Below are positions 32,460-42,774 of a stretch of 64,000 nt of DNA, one piece after another. Both the position numbers and the translations under genes were made by a program. The notes beneath the pieces are model-generated. The model ran no database searches. It saw only the letters and a program-made list of their open reading frames with translations, and was not told the DNA's origin. Each line of letters begins with the position of its first letter. Position 1 is the first letter of the stretch. The DNA is from Theristus sp. LFF4_11 (taxonomy: Eukaryota; Nematoda; Chromadorea; Monhysterida; Xyalidae), in NCBI GenBank assembly GCA_030248135.1, contig JASANC010002628.1:1-64000 (forward strand), given 5' to 3'.

Positions 32460-35400
32460 ATGGCACAACGACTGAAAGGAAAAGCAGCTTTAATCACCGG
32501 TAAATGATTTTGAGATCACCAGAGCACAGAGTCCTGACACGCCAGTTTTTTCACAAGGGACTTTCAATTCCCCAATGGCCGACATTGAACCAAAACTCTC
32601 TTCAAAGCCCAAGTTTTTATCGTTATTTTTACGCCGAAGGCAGCAGTTCCGGAATCGGAGCGTCTACGGCCGTGTTGTTCAGCAGACACGGTGCCAACGT
32701 GACGATCTCCGGGCGAAATGAAGAACGACTGAAAATGATTGAAAAGCAATGTAGAGCGGCGAACCCTGAATCGAACGTTTGTGTTTGTTTTTGGGGTTTA
32801 GTTTGTTTGTTTGTGCGATTTTCTTAAAACGCATTGCACCAAGTAAACCTGAAAGCTCCAATTCGGCTCTTCAAAAACTGGTCAGAACGACGGCGGTTCA
32901 GCATTAAACATGAAACATTCAACATTCAACATTCAACATTCAACATTCAACATTCAACATTCAACATTCAACGTGTACGCAGCAACTATTCAATCCACTT
33001 TTTTCAGGTTTTAGTCGTTTCTGGTGACTTGCAACAGCGAAAAACACTCGAGACACTGGTCACTGAGACAATCAAACGGCATGGCGGAATCGATATTTTG
33101 GTTTGTTTCAATGGAACATAAGTTGTCTTTTGTCTTTGCACCACTGAGATTGCTTTCTCAACAAATTACGCAACAAAGTGGTGAGATACCAGTGGTACGT
33201 CAACAAAATCGTGAAATTTATTTATTGTGTACAAAATCGTGAAAACGCTAATTTTGCCAAGGGTCTCAACAATATGTTAAATAAGCGTTCTAGTTGATTG
33301 CATTTGCATTCTGGGAAAAATAAAAACAACAACCATTTTCAGGTAAACAATGCAGGCGGCACTACACCGGAGGGGCACCGCGATCAATCGGCTTCCAGTG
33401 GAACGATGGAAGACTACGAGCTTATAATGAGCTTGAATTTGACAAGGTTTGTTGTGTGGAAAACTGATTAAAAACCGACGATAATACATTCAGTTTTCTG
33501 TCGTTCTGAATTTAAAATTTCATGTCGATTCCAAAAAAAACCGCGTGATCGTCACTTTGGTGCGTCGTGTCTGTTTTTTTTGCACGAGAAAAACTAAATG
33601 ACATGATCGCCTGGAGTCAAAAGGTGCATTCATGAAGCAGTATTTAGTGTCCGCGTAGCTACAGTATGTTTCAACACATAGCTATGCGTCACTAAATACT
33701 GATTCATGAATGCTGCTAAAGAATGATGATTAGCTCGTTGTGATTTTCTTTTCATTCTCAAGTTCCAGTGTAGTCTCTCCTTGCAGCGCTCTAGAGCTAA
33801 CACAGCTGTGTATTCCGTCGTTGAAAGAGCGACATGGATGCATCGTCAACGTCAGTACCTCCGGTGCAAAGTTGCCGGTCTGTTTTATTTCAAAATTCAA
33901 AATTCTCAAAAAACATCGAGTGAGATGGGACACTTTGGTGTGATGGTTTTGAACTTGAATTGAAATTGACTCTCCGTGTTCCCGGGCCTCGAACGGGATT
34001 TGTAGGTGGAAGGCGCCCGGAAACGCGCTCCTACGTTTTATTCACAAACATGCGATTTTATAAGCGCCCGCAGCCAATACCCGACAAGTAGCTTAGCTAC
34101 CTGACAAGTAGCTTAGCTGTCCACAGTCACACACGATGCACCATTACTGCAAAACACAGGCCACAATGGCTCAGGAAATAGTGACGTTAAAGAGGTACAT
34201 TACACGAGTCAACTGAACTTTTTGTCAAAATTTGTGAACAAAAATTGAAAATCAATTCGTGATTTGGTTGGCGGAGAGCAGGTGCCCGGTTTTATGTTCT
34301 ACGGAATGGCAAAGGCGGCACTGAATTATATGAGCGATGCAATCGCGGTTGAGCTGGCACCCTACAAAGTCCGCGTGAACACGATCAGGTTGAGAAACTG
34401 GTGTTTTTTACAGTTTAATTCTATAACATATCCCACTAGCTGATTGGTTGGTGGTCACGTTATGCGTGGACTCTATGCAAACCAAACTCCGCCTACACCG
34501 TGTTTTGTTAGATTCACCACCTTAAACCCAAGGTAACAAATGGTATTTTTTTGGGGATGATGTAAAATAACGCCATGACAATTTTCGAATTCACCACTTT
34601 TTAATCCAGTGTGTTTGGTGCAGGTGTGAATTTACACCATGGTGCTTTGTTCGGGTTCTCATTTAAATCGAACCCAAAAAATTAAAAAAAAACCAAATCA
34701 CTTCAGTCCTGGTCCCGTGCGAACGAACATCCTTTTTGGCGACGCCGCGCAACAAGACATCTTGGTGAGTTTTTAATTGAAAAACTCTCTAAAATTCAGT
34801 GTATGGAACCTAACATAAAAGTATGGAATTGCGGTGTGTTTTATTTTCACGCTACACACAAGCAACACAACACTGACAAAGAAAGTTAAAACCACCACGA
34901 ACAAGTTGCCACGTCGCCAATAGTGTGCGTTGAAGAAATGGCAATAATTGTCGCTGCGCATGTTATCAGATATTTTGCGCATTATTCGTGGCAAAAGTTT
35001 TGGAAAAACTCGTTTTCCGAACCTCCTTGCGCGACAAAAGCAATCCTAGCCGGCTGTTTAGTGTCACAATCTATCAAATGCATCTATTGTCTGTGCGTTC
35101 GGGGGATCGAGCCCCACCGAGGGGTGTATCTATCTCATATATAATGGGCACTTAATGACAGAGAAAACTCAATAGGCGCCCTACTCGACGGCGTTCTGTA
35201 CGCTTTTCTGCGTTAGCCCTGGCTAAAAAACATCGCCTAAAATCCCCATGCAGAACAACAACACAATATTTCTGTTTCTTTCAGTACGCCCGGTTCGCAA
35301 AGTTAACGCTGCTGGAGCGCGTAGCGGAGCCGGAAGAATTGGCTCGGGCGATTCTGTTTCTGGCCGACAACAACGCGGCCAGTTTCATCACCGGCCATAA

Positions 35401-35488
35401 TTTGGCCGTCGATGGCGGCTCCTTGCTGAGACACAGCGCAAACGTGGGAGCGATGTTTGATTTGGGTGATTTTACGCCGAAGAAATGA
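32460..35488 (+). CDS. Classical short-chain dehydrogenase/reductase
   Basis: Eight exons (32460-32499, 32640-32776, 33008-33100, 33343-33446, 33787-33877, 34282-34388, 34707-34764, 35285-35488) join in phase for 277 residues, the normal classical-SDR length. It has a complete Rossmann and catalytic set: TGSSSGIG at about 13-20, GRNEER for cofactor preference, NNAGG at 92-96, catalytic serine in NVSTSG (about 148), YGMAK at 162-166, and VRVNTISPGPVRTNI after it. The C-terminal ITGHNLAVDGGSLL closes the fold. The arginine after strand 2 suggests NADP(H). The substrate cannot be told from sequence. Intron 2 holds a heptamer microsatellite, intron 4 a hairpin MITE, intron 6 half a MITE-E, and intron 7 a SINE-2 close to the acceptor. 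Confidence 0.93.
32910..32972. repeat. ACATTCA heptamer microsatellite
   Basis: About eight tandem copies of a 7-mer (CATTCAA phase) in SDR intron 2, just upstream of exon 3. Confidence 0.9.
33623..33718. mobile_element. Hairpin MITE-F copy 6
   Basis: Palindrome GTGCATTCATGAAGCAGTAT to TACTGATTCATGAATGCTGC in SDR intron 4. Confidence 0.8.
34424..34500. mobile_element. Half MITE-E in SDR intron 6
   Basis: Left arm only: ATAACATATCCCACTAGCTG followed by ATTGGTTGGTGGTCACG and GCAAACCAAACTCCGCC. Confidence 0.6.
35088..35268 (+). mobile_element. SINE-2 copy in SDR intron 7
   Basis: Lacks the first part of the head. It runs from CTGTGCGTTCGGGGGATCG through CTCGACGGCGTTCTGTACGC to a GAACAACAACACAA tail, 16 bp before exon 8. 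Confidence 0.8.
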
Positions 35489-35559
35489 TGATGGAATTTG
35501 ACATTTGCTGCGTTTTTTGGACGTTGTTCTTGGCTCTTGGGTGCCTTTCACAAACTTTT

Positions 35560-35840
35560 TGGTAGTGATATGGTACAGTCGATACACATGGTTATGTAGG
35601 TGAGCTTGGTTGAGCGAGTGAGTTCATGATTTTAAGACGTTTCTCTGATTGGTTGATTGTTTAGGTGATATTGAAAACTGAGATAGCGGAGAGGTATGAA
35701 AATGAAACTTCTTTGTCTCTTGAACACACGATTGGAAAAAACCCGGCATTCTCGAAAACCACAACTCCTGGTCTGCAACTGGTCTCGCCTTGACTTAAAA
35801 GACAAGGGGTGCCTTAAGTTTTTGGCCATACTGCATATAT
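35560..35840 (-). mobile_element. Degenerate MITE-G copy
   Basis: Reverse-strand remnant ending in GGGGTGCCTTAAGTTTTTGG then CCATACTG, downstream of the SDR stop codon. Confidence 0.5.
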
Positions 35841-35881
35841 TTCCTGGTCGACATTGCATAAATCAGAGATGGTATGACCCA

Positions 35882-36319
35882 CCGTATTACCTCTATTAAA
35901 CCCCCGCCCCAAAATTAACCCTCCCCCAAAATAAACCCCCACCCCCTCGACAACTTTCCAAATAATCCCCCCAAAATATTCCCTCATGGGGGATTATTGG
36001 AAACCTGTTTGAAACACATACCCAGCGAATTCAGTGGCTGGTTGCAGTGAAAATGATGAAATTGTGCTACCAAAGGCCCCAAATGGATGAGTTAATGGTA
36101 ATTTCATTACAAAAGGCTGTTGTAAAAGGAAATTTCTATGTAGAGTAGAAGTTTCTGCGACTTCCTTCCTGCCATGGAAGGTATTTTTGCCATTTTGCCC
36201 ACCCCTAAAAATGGTTTCCAAACCCCCCCCCCAAAAAAATAACCCCCCAAAATAAACCCCCACCCCCAGAAGTCGCTGAAGAAATAAACCCCCATGGGGG
36301 TTTATTAGAGGTAATACGG
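35882..36319. mobile_element. C-rich MITE-C copy 3
   Basis: 438 bp with CCGTATTACC and GGTAATACGG ends. The right flank is TA, the left is CA, so one duplication base has mutated. It abuts a MITE-D on the right. Confidence 0.85.
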
Positions 36320-36546
36320 TATTTTTTTAAACGTGTCCCACTGAAATGACGTCATGTGCCGCAAAACATGCGCTTGTCGTTCACAGCAAACCAGACTTTC
36401 CGTTTAGCCTGATTTCTTCCCGTAAACAAATGGTGAATGTCGAATCAGTCCCACTAAACTGAAATTTTAGTGCCTGTACTTTGACAAACGGGCGTCTTTA
36501 AAGCAAATAACGTCATTTTAGTCCGGACACGTTTGAATAAATCCAC
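36320..36546. mobile_element. MITE-D copy beside MITE-C
   Basis: Runs from TTTAAACGTGTCCCACTGAA, with ATGACGTCATG, to GTCCGGACACGTTTGAATAA. It is the reverse complement of the copy at 30330-30570. Confidence 0.75.
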
Positions 36547-38430
36547 AATACACACTACACAGCTTGCAAAATTTTGCTTTTGTTTCCATTTTTTTCTGAC
36601 ATGGCGTGCAGCCCACACACACAGCGAAAAGATCAAACGCATAACTTTTAGCCCGCAAAACACAAATCTTTTTATCTATCTAATCAAAACTGGTTTCGAT
36701 ATCGTCAAAATGGCGCACAGTTTACTCAATAAAAACTGCCTGTCAAAAGATTAAAAAATCAGTGCTGTAACACACCGGTGTATAGATAAAATGGGAAGAA
36801 TATTTACATTTGACGCAAAAAGATCAATAGAACGAACAGGAACTGGGTGGATTTCTTTGCGTTCGTTGATATTTTGTTCATCTTCTGAGCGGTATATGTT
36901 TGCAAAACAAATGGTTTCCATTGTGGCCACTTCAAAATCCACCGGAGTTGTTGATTGGTTGCATCAAATATTCGAAACCAATCAGCAAATTTAAAAAAAT
37001 CTAAGGTTTGTACAACCGTTGCAAACAAAGATGACGTAATTTACCGGTATTTTTTTTAGAGACTTTAAAGCACTCAAAAATTGGAGACTTTTTGAACACG
37101 CAAGAGGTTTTTTGGTTGTCATTATTTTGCTACTGTATGTCCATTATCATCCTGACATTTCTCCAAATAATAATGTTTCTATTATTAAACCGGTTTTGTC
37201 AATTTTCGAGTTTGCCACTTCAAAACTCAGCTCGTTTCACCATGCGATGTCTGTGTCGCTGAAAAAAATCACACTACCCCACGCACACTACACTGTGATT
37301 TTGTTAAAATTTTCACTAATTTTTGAGGTGGTCATGTCATCACAGAAATTTTTGTGGTCGCGTGAAACTTTTTCACACATCCTCTGTTTGACAGACACAG
37401 CTAGATTGACTGTCCAACAAATGGTGTCCGTTGTCCTGTCCCGGGTGTCCCGCGCAATGTCCGTGTCGCCAGAAATGAAAGTGACATAAAATGCCGACGA
37501 GTGTGGTGTTGTTGTTGTGACCACTTTTATTTCCGGGACACCAGGCGGGACACTGGAGCGGACGGGACACAGGAAATCCTTCGGACACTTTTTTAGCGTG
37601 AAATGTAGTCATGATATGTAATCACCATTTTATCGCCCCTAGTTGTACTCGACTGAAAACAGTTGAAAAACTCTGCGCATGCCAGTTTTTTTGCGTGAGC
37701 ATTTTGATCCCGGAGCTCACCAGCCAAAATCTGAAAAAAAGTTTTTTTCTGCGCAGAATTCAATTGCATCGGCTTGGTCATTTTCTCTGGTGATATGGAA
37801 ATGTCTCAAGATTTGTGTTGCGTGAAAAAAAAATTGTGTCTTTTTTGCAAAAAAACACTGGGTTGTATTTTCCTTTTTCTTTTGCGTATATCGTTGGTGT
37901 TCTACATTTCGTATCGGCGTATTTATTGCTGAACTTTCACCAAAAAATGTTTATACACCTCGAAACATCGCAAACTTTTCTTGCATTTTTGCACTACAGT
38001 TTTTTTTCATTTTGCACAGAAACTGTCACTGTCTTGATTTCATTGATTCTTCGAATTTATTTGTTTATGATATGATACAATATAATTTTCGACCGTTAAG
38101 AAGTACCTAATCGTTGTGGTTTTGTCTCTTGCTTGACCCGTCTAATCAAATTTGAACACATTTGGTTTGTGTAGTTTTGCAGGTTCAGTTATAAAATTTT
38201 GGTACGAAACAAACAGAAATTCAACAAAGTGATTCACGTTGATCAGATGCCCGTTAAGAGAGCGTTTCTTCTGTTGTGCAATTTTCTTTCAACAACATTA
38301 TTGTTTCAAAAACTGCTATTTTTTGAAAATTTTCGTTCGATTGTAGTCTCTTTCACAGGATCAATTTCAATTTTCAACCAAAAATCCAGGCGAAACCAAA
38401 AAATAATTAATTTTCAAAACTTATTAAAAA
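36547..38430. other. Intergenic region before ZIP11
   Basis: Nearly 1.9 kb without a recognisable gene. It contains a MITE-I copy at about 37400-37600. The remainder is AT-rich unique sequence whose short open frames show no domain. The ZIP11 promoter should lie near its right end. Confidence 0.35.
37400..37600. mobile_element. MITE-I copy 1 (GGGACACC family)
   Basis: Palindromic stretch with CCTGTCCCGGGTGTCCCGCG on the left and CCGGGACACCAGGCGGGACA on the right. Relatives lie at about 40046-40217 and 41736-41850. Confidence 0.6.
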
Positions 38431-41400
38431 ATGCTCGATAACGCAACGACAAGCGGCTTTTTTCTGGAGCCCTGGCACCCGGTGCTGCAAGGCCTGATGG
38501 GTGGCCTGTTCACTTGGATGATGACCGCACTGGGCGCTGCGATTGTCTTCGTCTATATTTCGCCGAAAAACAAGAAACTTCTAGGTGGGTGTCAAAATGT
38601 GGATTTGTGCCAGTCGAGGTAGACCATTGGCTACTTTTGGCTGGTTGCTTTTGATCGCTCACTAGCCGTTGCTGGCCAAAGTGATCGCGCATCCCCAATT
38701 TTGGTCCAATTAGCCCGCCTTCAAAAGCTGGAATGCGCAAATTGCACGATTGTTTCACAGTTTGTCTGCCGAGTTGATTGGTGAAAGTTTTTCCCGGTTT
38801 AAGCACGCTGTATATCACAAACTCCATCAATCATCGCACCATCCATCCACTGAATGCCATCCCCGCGCAAGTCACGACCCAAAATATGGGTAAAAAATGC
38901 CCAATTTTCTTTTCAACTCTCAGACTTTTGCCAAATCCTATCAGTCATCGCACCACCCACTGAATAACCGCCACCGCGCAAGTGACGACCCAAAATTGGG
39001 TAAAAACTGCCCAATTTTCTGCCCAACTCTCAGACTTCTGCCTCGGCCTAGCGGCCGGCGTCATGACGGCGGCATCGTTTTGGTCGCTTCTGGCGCCCTC
39101 GATCGCAGCGGCCGAGGCGCAAAACTACGCGGGTTGGGCGTTTCTGCCGGCCACGGTGGGCGTCGCGCTCGGGGCCGCGTTCGTCTGGGGCGCAGACGCG
39201 CTGATTTCGGCCGTCGGCATCAACGCACCCAGTGACATCGCTGAGTTCATTGCGGTCTGCGCTCTATATTATGATCTTTTATTCATTTTGGTCCTGCGAC
39301 TCGATGCGCGCACAGATAGCTGAACAGTTTCACGCATGACGCGGGAATTCGAAATTGGCAAAGTGATCCGAGTCCCCTAAATAGGGCCGCGAGTCATTTT
39401 GGCGACTTTGAATCGCCACATAAAGAATGAATTTCTACGTTTCCTTCTTACACGTCTGCACACGCATTTGAGTCGCAGAATCAAAAAATTGACAATAGTA
39501 TACGGTCAAACTCTAAATTGTAGGCAATCCGCTGATTGGTTGGTGATCACGTGTGAGACATTATAGTCGGAAAATTTTTGTTGATTAGTATCATAGATTC
39601 CAGACCCCGCTGTTGGCTGATTGGTTTTGAGCCGCACACTAAAGCCCTCTCGTGAGCCACAGAACACGCTCAACCTTCATGCAGTCCTGCACCATACCAC
39701 CTTGGACCTTCGGGCTTTCTGAAAACAGTGGGAAAATTCGAACGGTTAAAACCACACAGCACAGAATCTTCCAAAGAGTGAGTAAATTTTTTGACACACA
39801 GAACAATCAACTCGCGCAACAGAATGCTCCGCAAGCGGTGACCGAAATGAATCACAACAGCAACGGCATCACTATTGATTCGGCAGTGAGTTGTTTTTAA
39901 TTAATACTTTTTTTGAATTCAAATACAGCACGTTGATTGGCTACACTGGTGGTAGTTGAGGCCTTTACACTCTTTAATTTTTCAGTCACCATGTGCTACA
40001 GTTTTTTCTTGCTTTTTTTTCTGAGAGGGTTTTCCCTGCACGCTAAAAAAGGTGTCCGAACCGAACACGTGTCCAGTGTCTTTTCGTCTTGTGCAGTGTC
40101 CGTGACCCGGAAATACAAGTGCCCCAAAACGCCAAGTATAGTGTGTCGCCACTTTTATTTCCGGGACACCACGCGGGACACCCAGACGAACAGGACACCT
40201 GTTGGGACACCTTTTAAAATTCCAAACTTTCTTTAGCCGACCAGCGTGACGGTCAGCACCAGCAATTCCGTAGCTCAATTGGCCGGTCACAAGCAGCCAA
40301 TCAGCATGGCCGAGCAAGTGTCGCAAGGATGGCGTCGTGTTGTCCTGTTGATTGTTGCGATCACCGTACATAACATACCGGAAGGTTGGTCGCTCAACCT
40401 CACCGAAAAAAATGTTGGTGACGAGTCGTCTGAAAGTGTCCAAAGTGTATTCTTTCTGGTGCAATTAGCGCAACGTCCGCCTAATTTACAATCGTACCGC
40501 AATTATCGTGACCGATTTTCTCTAATTTTCTTACTGATACAACGCAAGACATAGGTACAAGTGAATCTGAATATCGGTATCGGGAAGTGCACCGTTTTGT
40601 GCATCTGCATCAATAGGTGCACAAATATGTGCATCAACATGTGCATTAGTTGTCTGCGTGTGCTGATTCTGTGCGTTCCTCAACGAACAATGTATTTGCA
40701 TTTGAAATCATTATTTGAATCACTGAAAGTTAAAAAAGTTTTTGAGATCATCAGCCAATGCGGATCACTTTTGTATTTGCAAGCTTCGTTTTGCACTTGA
40801 GAGTTTGAGACTCTTTTCTGCCTTTCCTCAAAGGTCTCGCCGTCGGGGTCGCGTTTGCGGCAGCGAAACACGGCGGTGGCACGTTTCGAAGTGCGCTGAA
40901 TCTGGCTCTGGGCATCGGCATACAGAACTTCCCGGAAGGTTGGGCTGTGGTGTCTTGTGAGTTTTTTGGAAATATCAGTGAGCGTAGAAGAAAAAAAAGT
41001 TTACCAGTGAGTACTGTAAGTATACGGTAGGTGGTCCTGACACGAATTGCGTCTATCTGCTGCAGGAATGGCCGTCAGTCTGCCGTTGGTTGGCTACGGT
41101 TTCACACGGATTCGCGCGTTCCTGTTCGGTCAACTCAGGTAAAAAAAATCGTTCAAATTTTTTTTGCATTGTCTCTCTGGTTTATTTTGAACCGACATAT
41201 TCTTGGCTGGCCTGCAAGCACAAAAACATGCAAAGCAAAAATGAAAAGACCATTTTTCTCGCGTTTCACGTTTCAAATCGACTACAGGTTTGTCGGTGTT
41301 TCTTTTCTGGTTTCCACTGTTTCGAACACAGAATCTTGGTCATTGAAAGATATTGGAGTTTTTAATAAAAAACGTTTTAATAAAAAGCAAAAAAAGTTTT

Positions 41401-42010
41401 TTATTAAAAAAACCGTTTTCCAGCGGCATGGTTGAGCCACTGTTCGCTGTGCTTGGCGCGTTGATACTGGTGATCGCCGAACCAATGCTGCCATACGCGT
41501 TGGCGTTTGGCGCTGGCGCAATGCTGTGCGTCGTCTACGATGACATTGTGCCGGAAGGTGTGCGCTCGAAAACTGGAAACGAAAGACACAACGCACGCTG
41601 AAAAAAACCTGCGGTCATCGCTCGTGGCCTGGTGGTAGCGCGTTAGACTCTTGTCTGTGCGATCGGGGGATCGAGCCCCGCCCGAGGGGTGTATATAAGG
41701 CGGTGGCTTTTAAAAGTCGGGACTTCTAAAAGTCGCCAAAAAAGTGTTGTCACTTTTACTTCGGGGGGACACCAGGCGGGACAAGCAAACGGACAGGACG
41801 CCCAAGTGGACATGATACCGGACACCTGTTCGAAGACCGTTTTCAGCGTGTGTTCAGGCTCTAATGTTCCGTCAAATTGATCCGAATGTTGTTCATTTCA
41901 ACAAACCCCTTTATATTTCAGGTCACTTGCACGGAAACGGACGTTTGACGTCGATCGGGGCAATTGTCGGCTTTATAATTATGATGATTTTGGATGTCAC
42001 CACTGGATAA
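38431..42010 (+). CDS. SLC39A11: Zinc transporter ZIP11 (SLC39A11 family)
   Basis: Eight exons (38431-38584, 39034-39254, 39802-39885, 40237-40384, 40834-40938, 41066-41138, 41424-41557, 41922-42010) give 335 residues, matching the family length. ZIP11 is the GufA-type branch of ZIP transporters, thought to move zinc into the cytosol. Diagnostic features are LFTWMMTALGAA in helix 1, LAAGVMTAASFWSLLAP in helix 2, the metal-site motif HNIPEG (about 198-203) in helix 4, QNFPEG (about 233-238) in helix 5, and GMVEPL, LPYALAFGAGAM and DDIVPE further on. Exon 3 encodes a polar Q/N-rich cytoplasmic loop typical of the variable region. Both metal motifs are each completed across an intron with a GAAG-GT donor. 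Intron 2 holds MITE-H and half MITE-E. Confidence 0.95.
39291..39490 (-). mobile_element. MITE-H copy 2
   Basis: Reverse-strand copy in ZIP11 intron 2, from GCGACTCGATGCGCGCACAG through CCCCTAAATAGGGCCGCGAG to CTGCACACGCATTTGAGTCG. Confidence 0.75.
39505..39560. mobile_element. Half MITE-E in ZIP11 intron 2
   Basis: Left arm: GGTCAAACTCTAAATTGTAG, then GCTGATTGGTTGGTGATCAC. Confidence 0.6.
40046..40217. mobile_element. MITE-I copy 2
   Basis: Ends AAAAAAGGTGTCCG and GGGACACCTTTT, with CCGGGACACCACGCGGGACA inside, in ZIP11 intron 3. It finishes 20 bp before exon 4. Confidence 0.65.
40556..40660. repeat. GTGCATCTGCAT dispersed repeat, copy 1
   Basis: Starts AGTGAATCTGAATATC and contains repeated GTGCATC and GTGCAC units. 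A related stretch lies at about 45986-46065 in the F-box gene's first intron. Confidence 0.5.
41619..41700 (+). mobile_element. SINE-2 head
   Basis: Best-preserved tRNA-like head: GCTCGTGGCCTGGTGGTAGC, GCGTTAGACTCTTGTC and GGGGGATCGAGCCCCGCC. It sits in ZIP11 intron 7 and lacks the body. Confidence 0.75.
41736..41850. mobile_element. MITE-I copy 3
   Basis: Diverged copy with GGGGGGACACCAGGCGGGAC and CCGGACACCTG, directly after the SINE-2 head. Confidence 0.5.
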
Positions 42011-42030
42011 AGCGATTATTATCAAATTAT

Positions 42031-42243
42031 TTTAGATTCTGCGACTGAAATGCGTGTGCAGACGTAGAATGGAAACTGGTTTCAATTGTCATGTGGCAAT
42101 TCAAAATCGCCTAAGTGACTCGGCCCTGTTTTGGAGACTCAGATCACTCTGCCGTTGCCTTCACTTTGAATTACCGCGTCATGCATGAAACTGTTTACCT
42201 TATCTATGCGCGTATTAAGTCTCGGGACCAAAATAAAAGATCA
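42031..42243 (+). mobile_element. MITE-H copy 3
   Basis: TTTAGATTCTGCGACTGAAA to AGTCTCGGGACCAAAATAAA, just downstream of the ZIP11 stop codon. It supplies an AATAAA that could serve as the ZIP11 polyadenylation signal. Confidence 0.7.
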
Positions 42244-42774
42244 TATTGGGTTTTTATTGTTTCATGTTTTGCATACATTTTATGGCAGTGCACAATGGAT
42301 TCAGCGTGCGTTTGAAAAGCAATACTTTTATACCAATCGAAACCATTATTGGAAACACACAAGGAAATGTAACATGAGAAAGTAATAGCTAGTTGGCAAG
42401 TTGGCAAGTCAAAAGTTAGAGTAACAATAAGAAATTCAGTTGAGAGTTTAAAAGCAATTCAACAAGAAAGTTGAGTCTTGACACGTGAAAGCCATGCAAC
42501 AATAGCCCATCAACAACAACGGTAACGTTAAATAAAAAAAACCGAAGAGTCCAAACAGTTTGAAAGCCTAAAAAACGAAGTAAAATTAAAGCGTCAAAGG
42601 CCGCAACTGAAACCGTGAAAGAACGTTTATGAATCAAAAATTTGAGAATATTCCAATGAAATGGCAGTGGAGTTGAGTGATCAAAGTAGAGCATCATGTT
42701 TGAAAGATCCCTGACACAAAAACCGCTAAATGAAAGAAGTCCATACATTTTGTGTAAAGCTGACACAAAAAAAA
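42244..42774. other. Convergent intergenic region between ZIP11 and the F-box gene
   Basis: No gene recognised. It should contain the 3' UTRs of two converging genes. The 172-codon reverse-strand frame here partly overlaps the real last exon of the F-box gene in another frame. Confidence 0.35.

Noticed and set aside
36791..36994. 67-codon frame before ZIP11
   Set aside because: Reads protein-like for a short stretch but has no recognisable family and no consistent splice partners.
40384..40560. Read-through extension of ZIP11 exon 4
   Set aside because: The frame stays open past GAAG-GT, but the family-specific continuation lies in the exon at 40834, and phase fits the intron.
41623..41690. 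Possible tRNA gene in ZIP11 intron 7
   Set aside because: It matches the SINE-2 heads elsewhere, and no closed acceptor stem or 3' terminator is seen.
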